8,270 nucleotides of DNA from an uncultured Oscillospiraceae bacterium (GCA_934630555.1 CAKTXB010000073.1:1-8270), one strand, 5' to 3'. Shown: positions 1 through 6,489, counted from the stretch's first letter. Translations and numbers: made by a program. The notes: generated by a model from the letters alone, not told the origin.

Positions 1-19
1 GCTCCGGCGCCTCTTTTTT

Positions 20-55
20 GCTGACTTTTTTCTGGCAAGGCAGAAAAAAGTCAGC
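20..55. repeat. Long perfect hairpin (15-bp stem, 6-nt loop)
   Basis: The arms at 20-34 and 41-55 are perfect reverse complements, with loop GCAAGG at 35-40. The stem core CTGACTTTTTTCTG contains a T6/A6 run and stands out from the GC-rich surroundings. Neither strand has a T-tract directly after the stem, so it is not a canonical intrinsic terminator. The sequence just before it (GCTCCGGCGCC followed by CTTTTTT at 1-19) could be the distal arm and T-tract of a terminator cut by the window edge, but that cannot be tested here. Confidence 0.6.
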
Positions 56-103
56 CGCCGGAGGCACAGGAGCAGTGCTGCAAACACTGAGGAAAGAACG
101 GTG
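55..103. repeat. 49-bp direct repeat, copy 1
   Basis: It matches 136-184 at 43 of 49 positions by hand alignment, with differences at 71, 75, 78, 93, 96 and 98 (copy 1 numbering) and no gaps. The conserved blocks are CCGCCGGAGGCACAGG and TGCAAACACTGAGG. The copies start 81 bp apart. Sequence to the left of the repeat (43-54 versus 124-135) is not similar, which sets a sharp left boundary. Confidence 0.85.
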
Positions 104-135
104 GGCGGGCGCTAGCCTGCCGACTATGGCAAAAT

Positions 136-184
136 CCGCCGGAGGCACAGGTGCAATGTTGCAAACACTGAGGTAAAAGCGGTG
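136..184. repeat. 49-bp direct repeat, copy 2
   Basis: This is the second copy of the 55-103 repeat. It carries TAA (174-176) where copy 1 has AAA and TGA (183-185) where copy 1 has TGG, so a frame that stays open in copy 1 closes here. The imperfect inverted repeat TGCAA-TG-TTGCA at 152-163 is specific to this copy. Confidence 0.85.
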
Positions 185-186
185 AC

Positions 187-205
187 TTCGCACCGCAGGT
201 GCGAA
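187..205. repeat. Short hairpin beside the terminator
   Basis: TTCGCACC (187-194) and GGTGCGAA (198-205) are perfect 8-bp complements around a 3-nt loop, GCA. It abuts the terminator at 205-232. On the minus strand its first T residues belong to the T-tract following that terminator, so it may act as a second barrier or be an unrelated palindrome. Confidence 0.5.
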
Positions 206-232
206 AAAAGAGAGGCGTAAGCCTCTCTTTTT
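205..232. terminator. Bidirectional intrinsic terminator
   Basis: The stem GAGAGGC-GTAA-GCCTCTC extends through A/T pairs into AAAAAGAGAGGC (205-216) and GCCTCTCTTTTT (221-232), around a 4-nt loop. Each strand has a T-tract directly after the stem (TTTTTATT on plus, TTTTTTCGC on minus). It lies 22 bp past the stop codon of the cysteine desulfurase gene, so it should end the minus-strand operon. On the plus strand it would end any transcript entering from the left. Confidence 0.85.
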
Positions 233-254
233 ATTGTATTTTATTTATAGTTCG

Positions 255-1379
255 TCAACCTTTCAAGGTCTGCTTTGCCCGCAGCAGCGCATCATGCAGC
301 GCATAAACATCCCCCTCGGTGTTTTCGGGCGAAAACGAGATCCGAACAGAGCCGTCGATGACGGCGGGGGGCAGGCGCATGGCCTCGAGCACATGGCTGC
401 GGTGGCCGCGGGAGCAGGCGGAGCCTGCGGAAACGTAAATACCTGCATCCTGCAGGCAGTTGATAATGCCCTGTGAGCGCAGGTGCGGCAGAGAAATGTT
501 CACGATATGCGGCGCGTCCTGCCGGCCAATGAGGACAAGGCCGGGGATGTCGGAAAGCGTCTGGCGGCAGAGGTCGCGCAGGGCGCTCATGTGGGCGATC
601 TGTGCGGCGCGCTCCGGCAGCTGGGCAGCGCAGGCGGCGCCAAAGCCGCAGATGCCGGGGAGATTTTCCGTACCGGAGCGGAAATTCTGCTCCTGTCCGC
701 CGCCGTGGAGGAAGGGCGGCAGGGGCAGGCCGGGGCGGATATACAGCGCGCCCACGCCCTTGGAGGCGTGGATCTTATGGCCGGAGATGGAAATGAGGTC
801 CGCGCCCAGTGTTTTGGCCTGAAACGGCAGCTTGAAAAAGCCCTGCACGGCGTCGGTATGGAACAGCGCGAGCGGGCTTTTGCGGCGCGCGGCGCGGAGC
901 ATATCCGGGATGGGCAGGACGGCACCGGTCTCATTGTTGACCATCATGACCGACACGAGTATGGTGTCGGGTCGGAGCGCATCTGCAAGCTGCGCGGCGG
1001 AGATATAGCCGGTTTCGTCAGGCTGGAGGTATGTGACCGCAAAGCCGCGGGCCTCGAGCTTTTGCATGGGGTGCAGGACGGCGTGGTGCTCCACGGCGGT
1101 GGTGACGATGTGGCGGCCGCGCTTGCCAAGGCGCTCGGCGGCGGAGAAAATGGCCCAGTTATCGGCCTCCGTGCCGCCGGAGGTGAAGAACACGCGCGCC
1201 TCCTCCGCGCCAAGCGCTTTTGCGACCTGCGCGCGGGCAGTGTGCAGCGCGTGCTCGGCGTCGATGCCGAGCTGGTGGACGGAGGAAGGGTTGCCCCAGC
1301 CGGTGCGGAGCGTCTGCTCCATGGCGGCAATGCAGGCCTCGCACGGCTTTGTGGTGGCGGAATTGTCAAGATAGATCAT
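255..1379 (-). CDS. Cysteine desulfurase, IscS/NifS family
   Basis: This PLP enzyme removes sulfur from L-cysteine as a persulfide and passes it to Fe-S cluster scaffolds or tRNA thiolation enzymes. The 374-residue protein has the fold-type I landmarks: an N-terminal YLDNSATT, SGGTEADN at 67-74 (phosphate loop), VEHH at 96-99, HTDAVQ at 174-179 with the PLP-pairing Asp176, and SGHK at 199-202 with Lys202 as the Schiff-base lysine. GGGQEQNFRSGTEN follows at 226-239, and SAGSACSRG at 317-325 carries the persulfide Cys322. Length and uninterrupted active-site loop match group I (IscS/NifS-like) rather than SufS-type enzymes. The ATG lies 11 bp after the mnmE stop with only a weak Shine-Dalgarno (GGAAAG inside the mnmE end), suggesting translational coupling. 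Its partner is unresolved: sitting behind mnmE suggests tRNA U34 thiolation, but no mnmA, thiI or iscU is visible. Confidence 0.95.
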   Translation of the reverse strand: MIYLDNSATTKPCEACIAAMEQTLRTGWGNPSSVHQLGIDAEHALHTARAQVAKALGAEEARVFFTSGGTEADNWAIFSAAERLGKRGRHIVTTAVEHHAVLHPMQKLEARGFAVTYLQPDETGYISAAQLADALRPDTILVSVMMVNNETGAVLPIPDMLRAARRKSPLALFHTDAVQGFFKLPFQAKTLGADLISISGHKIHASKGVGALYIRPGLPLPPFLHGGGQEQNFRSGTENLPGICGFGAACAAQLPERAAQIAHMSALRDLCRQTLSDIPGLVLIGRQDAPHIVNISLPHLRSQGIINCLQDAGIYVSAGSACSRGHRSHVLEAMRLPPAVIDGSVRISFSPENTEGDVYALHDALLRAKQTLKG

Positions 1380-1390
1380 AAAGCTGCCTG

Positions 1391-2752
1391 TTACTTTCCA
1401 ACGCAGAAGCGTTCAAAAATGCGGTTTGTGATGTCCTCGCGGACGGTTTTGCCGGTGACTTCGCCAAGCGCCTGCATGGCAGCTTCCACATCCACGAGCA
1501 CGGCGTCGGGCGTCATGCCGGCGTCCATGGAGGACAGAACGCAGTCAATCGCCTCGCCGGCGCGGATGAGCGCGTCCATCTGGCGGGTGTTGGTGAGCAG
1601 CGAACCGTCGCACGGCGCGCCGTCGGGGAAGATCATATCCAGCGCATCGGCAAGGCCGCCAAGGCCCATGCCGGTTTGGGCGCAGGTTGGCACAACGTAG
1701 TCAAACGGCAGGTCGGATGGCTCGACCCGGCGGTCGAGGTCGGATTTATTGAGCAGCGCGATGGCGTGTGGCGCATTCAGCGCGGCATCCATGGCGCGGC
1801 GGTCCTCATCGTTCAGCGGGCGGCTGCTGTCGCAGACGAACAGAGCCAGATCACAGTCGTGCGCGGCGGCCTCGGCGCGCTGCACGCCCAGCTGCTCCAC
1901 GGTGTCGTCCGTCCGGCGGATGCCGGCGGTGTCGAGCACGCGCAGCAGGTGGCGCCCAAGGGTGACGGTCTCCTCCACGGCGTCGCGCGTGGTGCCGGGA
2001 ATGTCGGTGACGATGACGCGGTCAAAGCCGCACAGGGCGTTGAGCAGGCTGGATTTGCCGACGTTCGGGCTGCCGAGAATGGCGGCGCGGATACCGTTTT
2101 TGATGCGGCGGCCGCGGGCGCACGTGCGCAGCAGCTCCACGAGCGCCTGCCGCACGTCCAGCAGCGCGGCGCGGAAGCTTTCCATCTGGAAGGCGCTGAT
2201 GTCCTCATCAGGGTAGTCGAGCACGGCGTGGAAATGGGCGCAGATGTCGCACAGGGAGCTGTAGAGCGGCTCGATGCGGCGGCGGAGCGCGCCGGAAAGC
2301 TGGCCGGCGGCGTTGGCCGCGGCGTCGGCGGTCTGCGCGTCGATGAGGTCGATGACGGCCTCGGCCTGCGTGAGGTCGAGCCTGCCGTTTAAAAAGGCGC
2401 GGCGGGTGAACTCGCCCGGGCGGGCCTCCCGGAAGCCATGGGCGAACAGGGCCTGCAGGCCGGAGGCCAGCACAGCGGGCGCGCCGTGGCACTGAAATTC
2501 CACGGTGTCCTCACCGGTGTAGGAGTGCGGCGCGCGGGAGATCACGGCCACGCACTGGTCGATGGCGCGGCCCTGCGCGTCATAGAGCGTGCCGAGCGTG
2601 AGCTTTTGAAGCGCGGCCTCCGGCAGGGGGCGGCCGCTCTGCGCGCGGAAAATGGGGGCGGCGGCCTCGATGCAGCCCGGGCCGCTCAGGCGTAAAATGC
2701 CGATGCCGGCGCGCACCCAGCCGGTGGCGACGGCGGCAATGAGTTCTGACAT
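1391..2752 (-). CDS. mnmE: tRNA modification GTPase MnmE
   Basis: MnmE with MnmG installs the (carboxymethyl)aminomethyl group at C5 of wobble U34 in tRNAs reading two-codon boxes. The 453-residue protein is full length. The N-terminal folate-binding domain runs from about 1 to 120 (IAAVAT, GIGILRLSG, RPGEFTRRAFLNGRLDL). A helical domain follows, and the inserted G domain (about 215-375) has the P-loop GSPNVGKS at 227-234, the switch PGTTRD at 252-257, DTAG at 274-277 and NKSD at 335-338. It ends FCVGK, with the family's C-terminal catalytic Cys450. The start has a strong AAAGGAG seven bases upstream. The gene lies 33 bp after the racemase stop and 11 bp before the cysteine desulfurase start, in one transcription unit. 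The partner gene mnmG, often near a replication origin, is not in the window. Confidence 0.97.
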   Translation of the reverse strand: MSELIAAVATGWVRAGIGILRLSGPGCIEAAAPIFRAQSGRPLPEAALQKLTLGTLYDAQGRAIDQCVAVISRAPHSYTGEDTVEFQCHGAPAVLASGLQALFAHGFREARPGEFTRRAFLNGRLDLTQAEAVIDLIDAQTADAAANAAGQLSGALRRRIEPLYSSLCDICAHFHAVLDYPDEDISAFQMESFRAALLDVRQALVELLRTCARGRRIKNGIRAAILGSPNVGKSSLLNALCGFDRVIVTDIPGTTRDAVEETVTLGRHLLRVLDTAGIRRTDDTVEQLGVQRAEAAAHDCDLALFVCDSSRPLNDEDRRAMDAALNAPHAIALLNKSDLDRRVEPSDLPFDYVVPTCAQTGMGLGGLADALDMIFPDGAPCDGSLLTNTRQMDALIRAGEAIDCVLSSMDAGMTPDAVLVDVEAAMQALGEVTGKTVREDITNRIFERFCVGK

Positions 2753-2785
2753 GGGAAGGCTCCTTTGGTTTTAAAATACAGACTG

Positions 2786-3877
2786 TCAGCGGAACACGAC
2801 GTCCATGCCCTTGAGCATGAGCGGGTTGATGTTCATTTGCACCCGGTCGCCCAGAGCGCACTTGGCCTTGGTGACGTCCAGGACGGTGTGCAGCATGCCG
2901 ATGTGACCGAGCACCTTGCAGCGCTGCGTGCCAACGTAGACATAGTACGCTCTGCGGCGGAACACACCGCGCAGGGCGGACAGGGCGGCGCGCAGCTGAT
3001 CGCGCACGCGGAACACGTCGTGCCCCATTTCGCAGCCGAAGCCGTGATACCAGCCAACGGGCACAACGGCGATGCGGGTGGCGCGTTTGGCCTTCCATGC
3101 CGCGCCATAGCCGCAGGTGTGCCCCTTGGGCAGCCAGCGGATCTCGTCGATCGCCGCTTCACATATGCCGACGCGCTTGAGGCCGTAGCTGCCCTTGAAC
3201 GACAGCCGGCCCAGAATGGCCGAGCCGATGCGCACACCGCCCATGGCAAGGTCGGGGAAGCGCAGCAGTCCCGCCGAATTGCAGATGTGCGGAATGCCGG
3301 TCTCATAGCCGGCTTTTTTAATGGCGTTCAAGACGCCGTCAAACGCCGCCGCCTGCTGGCGGGTGCGTTTTTTGCTGCAGAATGCGGAGTGCAGGTGCGT
3401 ATAGATGCCGGACACGGCAATGCCGTCCATGTAGGCATAGATGGGGATGATCTTATCGAGCTCCGTGGGCAAAAAGCCGTAGCGGCCCATGCCGGTGTCG
3501 ATCTTGATATGCGCCTCGGCCACGACGCCGCGCTGGAGCGCGATGCCGTTGAGAAGCGCCGCGTCGTCCTGACTGGACACGGTGGCGATGACATTCAGGT
3601 CCAGCAGCATATGCACCTCATCCGGGTCGGTCGTGGGGCGGAGCATAAGGAGCTGCTCTGTCTGGAAGCCGGAGCTGCGCAGCAGCGCGGCCTCGTTCGG
3701 TTCGGTGATGCAAAAGCGCGTGATGCCGGCTTCACGGCACAGCCTGGCCATGGGGATGAGGCCAAGGCCATAGCCGCCTCCCTTGAGCACGGCCCAGATG
3801 GGCGCGCCGCCGGCGCGCTTTTTCAGGTTTTCCAGATTTTTGCGAATGTCGCCGCTTTCTACGTAATATGCCTTCAT
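2786..3877 (-). CDS. Divergent alanine-racemase-family PLP enzyme
   Basis: The family racemises amino acids, classically L- to D-alanine for peptidoglycan. This 363-residue protein keeps the barrel and main catalytic positions: WAVLKGGGYGLG at 28-39 with Lys32 as the PLP lysine, IDTGMGR at 126-132 (Arg132), VRIG at 215-218 (Arg216, expected to contact the PLP ring nitrogen), and CGYGAAW at 255-261 with Tyr257 in the place of the second catalytic base. It departs elsewhere: the usual AxKANAYGHG is KGGGYGLG, GYADG is GWYHG (275-279), and the CMDQ motif reads GMLHT (327-331). The C-terminus ends soon after LGDRVQMNINPLMLK, without the usual GTxxYE segment. Substrate is therefore uncertain: Ala, Ser or another residue is possible, and it may not be the housekeeping Alr. 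The start has GGGGAGGG five bases upstream, 15 bp after the Fem-like gene, so the two are co-translated. Confidence 0.85.
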   Translation of the reverse strand: MKAYYVESGDIRKNLENLKKRAGGAPIWAVLKGGGYGLGLIPMARLCREAGITRFCITEPNEAALLRSSGFQTEQLLMLRPTTDPDEVHMLLDLNVIATVSSQDDAALLNGIALQRGVVAEAHIKIDTGMGRYGFLPTELDKIIPIYAYMDGIAVSGIYTHLHSAFCSKKRTRQQAAAFDGVLNAIKKAGYETGIPHICNSAGLLRFPDLAMGGVRIGSAILGRLSFKGSYGLKRVGICEAAIDEIRWLPKGHTCGYGAAWKAKRATRIAVVPVGWYHGFGCEMGHDVFRVRDQLRAALSALRGVFRRRAYYVYVGTQRCKVLGHIGMLHTVLDVTKAKCALGDRVQMNINPLMLKGMDVVFR

Positions 3878-3892
3878 ACGCGCCCTCCCCGG

Positions 3893-4957
3893 TCATTTTT
3901 TGCGGTTTTTCAGCAGATAGACCTGCCGCCGCAGTTCTTTAAAGACAGACGTGCCGTGCTCCACGCACCAGTAGACGGCGGGATCCAGCACCAGGTCCAT
4001 TTCACCCACAAATTCCGTAAAATCGCCGCCGAAGCCCTGCTTGAAGCGGAACAGGCCGTAGAGCGGGTTGTCCTCCGACACGTCGCCGGACACGCCGCGG
4101 AAGTCATACACGCGGCAGCCGCGCTCGATGGCCCACTGGATCATGCGCCACTGCAGGAGATAGTTCGGCATAAGGTTGCGGTGCTCGTTCGACGATGCGC
4201 CGTAGAGGTACCACACCTTGTCGCCGTAGGCGATGGCCAGCGTGCCGGCAATGGGCGTGCCCTCCGGGTCAAAGGCCATATACAGGCGGCAGTGCTCACC
4301 CAGGTTTTTGAGCATGGCGGAGAAGTACTCCGGCTTGCGGGTGACAAAGCCGTCGCGCACGCCGGTGGTGAGCATGAGGTCGGAGAATGCGCCGATCATC
4401 TCCTGCCCGCAGACGCGCACCGTCACACCCTTGCGCTCAGCCAGACGGATGTTGTAGCGCCATTTCTGGTGGAAGCCCGCGAGGACCTCTTCTTCCGTTT
4501 TGCCTTCAACATTCAGGCGGAACACATAGCGCGGATTCACGGCTTCAAAGTTCTTGCCGCCCTCTTTGCTGCGGAAGCCGGCCTCGTGCAGCATGGCGGC
4601 AAATTCCGTGTCGCTGGACGGTACGTCGGGGTCGATCTTGATGACATAGGATCTGCGCTGCTTCGCAAGAGCCTTCGCCCCGTCCAAAAGCTGCGCAAAC
4701 GTTTCGCGGTCGTGTACGTCGCACACCGGGGCGCGGCAGCCGTACATGAGCGTTTTGCCGATGCCGGGCACCTTGCGCGTCATGAGCGCCATGGTGCCGC
4801 AGAGCTTGCCGTCTGCGCCGCGCACGGCGATGGCGTCCCACTGCCACAGGGGTTTTTGCTTTGCCCAGAGGCTGCTCTGGGCAAAATTGCCCTTGGGGTG
4901 CGACTGGACAAAGGCTTCATATTCCGGAAGCGTTGCTTCCGTGATGCGTTCGTACAT
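3893..4957 (-). CDS. FemA/FemB/FemX-type peptidoglycan bridge aminoacyltransferase
   Basis: Fem transferases add amino acids from aminoacyl-tRNA to the stem peptide of lipid II at the cytoplasmic membrane face. The 354-residue protein has the double GNAT-like layout. The first half contains GNFAQSSLWAKQK (23-35). The hallmark KWRYNIRLAERKGVTV is at 165-180, and LYGASSNEHRNLMPNYLLQW at 251-270. YDFRGVSG is at 284-291, then NPLYGLFRFKQGFGGDFTEFVG (297-318), the strongly conserved lipid II/fold core. There is no long coiled-coil insertion, as in small FemX-like enzymes. I chose the ATG at 4955-4957 over one 48 bases upstream because GGAGAG (4963-4968) sits at ideal spacing, while the upstream start would fall inside the promoter. 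It is the first gene of the operon. The residue it transfers cannot be read from sequence; Gly, Ser and Ala are known for relatives. Confidence 0.92.
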   Translation of the reverse strand: MYERITEATLPEYEAFVQSHPKGNFAQSSLWAKQKPLWQWDAIAVRGADGKLCGTMALMTRKVPGIGKTLMYGCRAPVCDVHDRETFAQLLDGAKALAKQRRSYVIKIDPDVPSSDTEFAAMLHEAGFRSKEGGKNFEAVNPRYVFRLNVEGKTEEEVLAGFHQKWRYNIRLAERKGVTVRVCGQEMIGAFSDLMLTTGVRDGFVTRKPEYFSAMLKNLGEHCRLYMAFDPEGTPIAGTLAIAYGDKVWYLYGASSNEHRNLMPNYLLQWRMIQWAIERGCRVYDFRGVSGDVSEDNPLYGLFRFKQGFGGDFTEFVGEMDLVLDPAVYWCVEHGTSVFKELRRQVYLLKNRKK

Positions 4958-4962
4958 GGTAT

Positions 4963-4968
4963 CTCTCC
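4963..4968 (-). promoter_or_regulatory. Ribosome binding site fixing the Fem-like start
   Basis: On the minus strand TTTGGAGAG lies five bases before the ATG at 4957. The in-frame ATG further upstream (5003-5005) has no such site and lies within the palindrome in the promoter spacer, so it is rejected as the start. Confidence 0.8.
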
Positions 4969-4991
4969 AAATCCGGGTAGTATATGTTTGT

Positions 4992-5020
4992 ATATAATGT
5001 GTCACATTATCTTAGCACAA
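4992..5020 (-). promoter_or_regulatory. Sigma-A-like promoter of the minus-strand operon
   Basis: On the minus strand TTGTGC (5015-5020) is followed by a 17-bp spacer and TTATAT (4992-4997), with transcription expected from about 4985. That leaves a short leader to the Fem-like gene. TTGTGC matches four of six -35 consensus bases. The -10 box is only a fair match, but the spacing is ideal and the region is the sole AT-rich stretch ahead of the operon. Confidence 0.5.
4994..5010. promoter_or_regulatory. Perfect 17-bp palindrome, operator-like
   Basis: ATAATGTG and CACATTAT are exact complements around a single central T at 5002. It overlaps the -10 box and spacer of the minus-strand promoter, a typical position for a dimeric repressor site. 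No regulator gene lies in the window, and I cannot assign the site to a known family. Confidence 0.5.
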
Positions 5021-5033
5021 CGGGCGGGAATAT

Positions 5034-5067
5034 GCAAACCGGGACGGTATACTTTTTGCCGGTTTGC
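5034..5067. repeat. 9-bp inverted repeat ahead of the ger operon
   Basis: GCAAACCGG (5034-5042) and CCGGTTTGC (5059-5067) are perfect complements 16 bp apart. The spacer holds GGTATACTTTTTG, the best -10-like sequence for the plus-strand genes. It could be an operator pair around the promoter or a leader hairpin, and lies 33 bp before the gerA start. Confidence 0.45.
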
Positions 5068-5088
5068 GGCAAAATAAACCAAAACGAT

Positions 5089-5095
5089 GGGAGGG
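5089..5095 (+). promoter_or_regulatory. Ribosome binding site fixing the GerA start
   Basis: GGGAGGG lies five bases before the ATG at 5101. The frame stays open 117 bases further upstream (to 4984), but no comparable site exists there and that stretch contains the divergent control region, so the start is placed at 5101. Confidence 0.85.
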
Positions 5096-5100
5096 ATCTG

Positions 5101-6489
5101 ATGCAGCCGGAGGACATCCGCGCGATCTTTGAGAACGCGGGCGATCTTGAGGAGCATACCGTGGCGGCCGGCGGGCAGGTGCTGACGGCATTTTTTATTG
5201 ACGGTCTGACGTCCAGCGGGGATATTGCGGAGTATGTGGTGCAGCCGCTGGTGCGGTGCATCCGCCCCGGCACGATGGAAAGTGTGTTCCGGCAGGCACA
5301 AAACGGCGCGGTGTGGTGCGCGTCCGTTTCCACGGCCGACACGCCGGACGCGGCGGCGCAGAAGCTGGTGAACGGGTTCTGCGTGGTGGTGTTCCCGGGT
5401 CTTGGGCAGGCGCTGTGCTTTGAAACGAAAACGGGCGAAAAGCGCAGTCCGTCCGCGCCGGAATCGGAGAGCACCGTGAAGGGCGCGAAGGATGCGTTTA
5501 CGGAAACGGTGCGCACGAACACGAGCCTCATCCGCCGCCATCTGCGCAGTCCGCGGCTGCGGCTGGAGGAGCGGGTGGTGGGCACGATGACGCTGACGAA
5601 TGTGACGCTGTGTTATCTGGACGGCGTGACGCCGCCGGAGCTGGTGGCGCGGATGCGCGCGCGGCTGGCGGATATTCAGGTGGAAGGACTGCTCTCCCCC
5701 GCGGCGGTGGAGGAAACGGTGACGGGCGCGCGGCGGACGGCGTTTCCGCTGCTGGAATATACGGAGCGGACGGATAAGTTCTGCCAGGGGCTGCTCTCGG
5801 GGCAGGTGGGGCTGCTGGTGGACGGACTGCCGGAGGGCTTTCTGACACCGGTGACGCTGGGGCGGCTCATGCAGTCGCCGGAGGACCGGGCGGTGGACTA
5901 TGTTTCGGCCACGTGCGTGCGCGTGCTGCGCGCGCTGGCGGGCATTGCGAGCCTGCTGCTGCCGGCTGTATATGCGGCTATGGCCATGCACCATCAGGAG
6001 ATGCTGCCGACGAAGCTGCTGCGGGCCATCATTGCCAGCAAGCAGGATGTGCCGTTTTCCACACTGCTGGAGGTGTTGGGCCTGCTGGCGGCGTTTGAGG
6101 TCCTGCAGGAGGCCGGGCTGCACCTGCCGCAGGCGATCGGCACGGCCGTGTCGATCATCGGCGGGCTCGTCGTGGGCACGGCGGCGGTGGACGCAAAGCT
6201 CGTGTCGCCGGCGGCGCTCATCGTGGCGGCCTCAGCGGGGATCTGCGGCTTTGCGCTGCCGAGCCGCGACCTGTCGGACGCGCTGCGCATCTGGCGGTTC
6301 GTGTTGACCGTGCTGGGCGGCGCTGCGGGATTGTTCGGCGTGACGGTGGGCGTGCTGGCACTGCTGGTGCATCTGGCGGCGCTGTCGTCACTGGGCGACG
6401 CGTATCTGGCGCCGTTTTCGGCGGTGCGCGGGCGCGAGGTATTTGTGCGGCGGCGGTTCCATCGGCGGAAAAAGGGGGATGCGGCATGA
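5101..6489 (+). CDS. Spore germination receptor subunit, GerA (A-subunit) family
   Basis: GerA-family A subunits sit in the spore inner membrane and, with B and C subunits, sense nutrient germinants and trigger ion and dipicolinate release. The 462-residue protein has the expected two-part layout. A soluble N-terminal region runs to about residue 265, with the signature ESTVKGAKDAFTETVRTNTS at 123-142 (family form VRGP-x-E-x-F-x-E-x-x-x-TN) and IRRHLRSPRL just after. A C-terminal membrane region has helices near 272-293, 322-340, 346-365, 370-386 and 398-427, including the conserved FEVLQEAGLHLPQAIG (332-347) and the LVSPAALIVAA stretch. The basic tail RRRFHRRKK suits a cytoplasmic end. The stop overlaps the next start (ATGA at 6486-6489), indicating coupled translation. 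SpoVAF is a close relative, but no spoVA genes are present and gerC- and gerB-like genes follow, favouring a receptor A subunit. Confidence 0.93.
   Translation: MQPEDIRAIFENAGDLEEHTVAAGGQVLTAFFIDGLTSSGDIAEYVVQPLVRCIRPGTMESVFRQAQNGAVWCASVSTADTPDAAAQKLVNGFCVVVFPGLGQALCFETKTGEKRSPSAPESESTVKGAKDAFTETVRTNTSLIRRHLRSPRLRLEERVVGTMTLTNVTLCYLDGVTPPELVARMRARLADIQVEGLLSPAAVEETVTGARRTAFPLLEYTERTDKFCQGLLSGQVGLLVDGLPEGFLTPVTLGRLMQSPEDRAVDYVSATCVRVLRALAGIASLLLPAVYAAMAMHHQEMLPTKLLRAIIASKQDVPFSTLLEVLGLLAAFEVLQEAGLHLPQAIGTAVSIIGGLVVGTAAVDAKLVSPAALIVAASAGICGFALPSRDLSDALRIWRFVLTVLGGAAGLFGVTVGVLALLVHLAALSSLGDAYLAPFSAVRGREVFVRRRFHRRKKGDAA

Larger units (their letters stand above)
3..176 (+). other. Open frame containing an in-frame 27-codon duplication (relic ORF or coding-like repeat)
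   Basis: This frame is open from the left edge to a TAA at 174-176, about 57 codons, and its start, if any, lies outside the window or at an internal Met. The two 49-bp repeats lie 81 bp (27 codons) apart, so both read in the same frame and each gives a peptide like SAGGTGAxLQTLR. Up to the stop, the three differences are two synonymous changes (GGA/GGT, CTG/TTG) and one Val/Met change. From 126 a short sub-frame reads MAKSAGGTGAMLQTLR and stop. I see no convincing ribosome binding site for it and recognise no family. It may be the 3' end of a decayed gene or an intergenic repeat that happens to be open. It is convergent with the minus-strand operon. Confidence 0.25.

Noticed and set aside
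55..184. CRISPR-like repeat-spacer array
   Set aside because: There are only two copies, unequal at six positions, with a 32-bp interval and no further repeats or cas genes. The 81-bp period in one reading frame points to a duplication instead.
483..1700. Long plus-strand frame opposite the cysteine desulfurase and mnmE end
   Set aside because: It crosses the boundary of two clearly identified genes, has low-complexity composition and no motif, and lacks its own start signals.
5028..5054. Possible sigma-G promoter for gerA (GAATA and TATACTT)
   Set aside because: The -35-like GAATA is a good match, but the spacer is only 15 bp where about 17-18 is expected, and the -10 misses two bases. A forespore promoter is likely on biological grounds, but I cannot fix it from sequence.
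2765..5077. A 770-codon open frame on the plus strand antisense to the racemase and Fem-like genes
   Set aside because: It begins at a TTG without a ribosome binding site, is rich in His, Ala, Arg and Val with no recognisable motif, and exactly mirrors two well-supported minus-strand genes. It is a codon-bias shadow of GC-rich genes.
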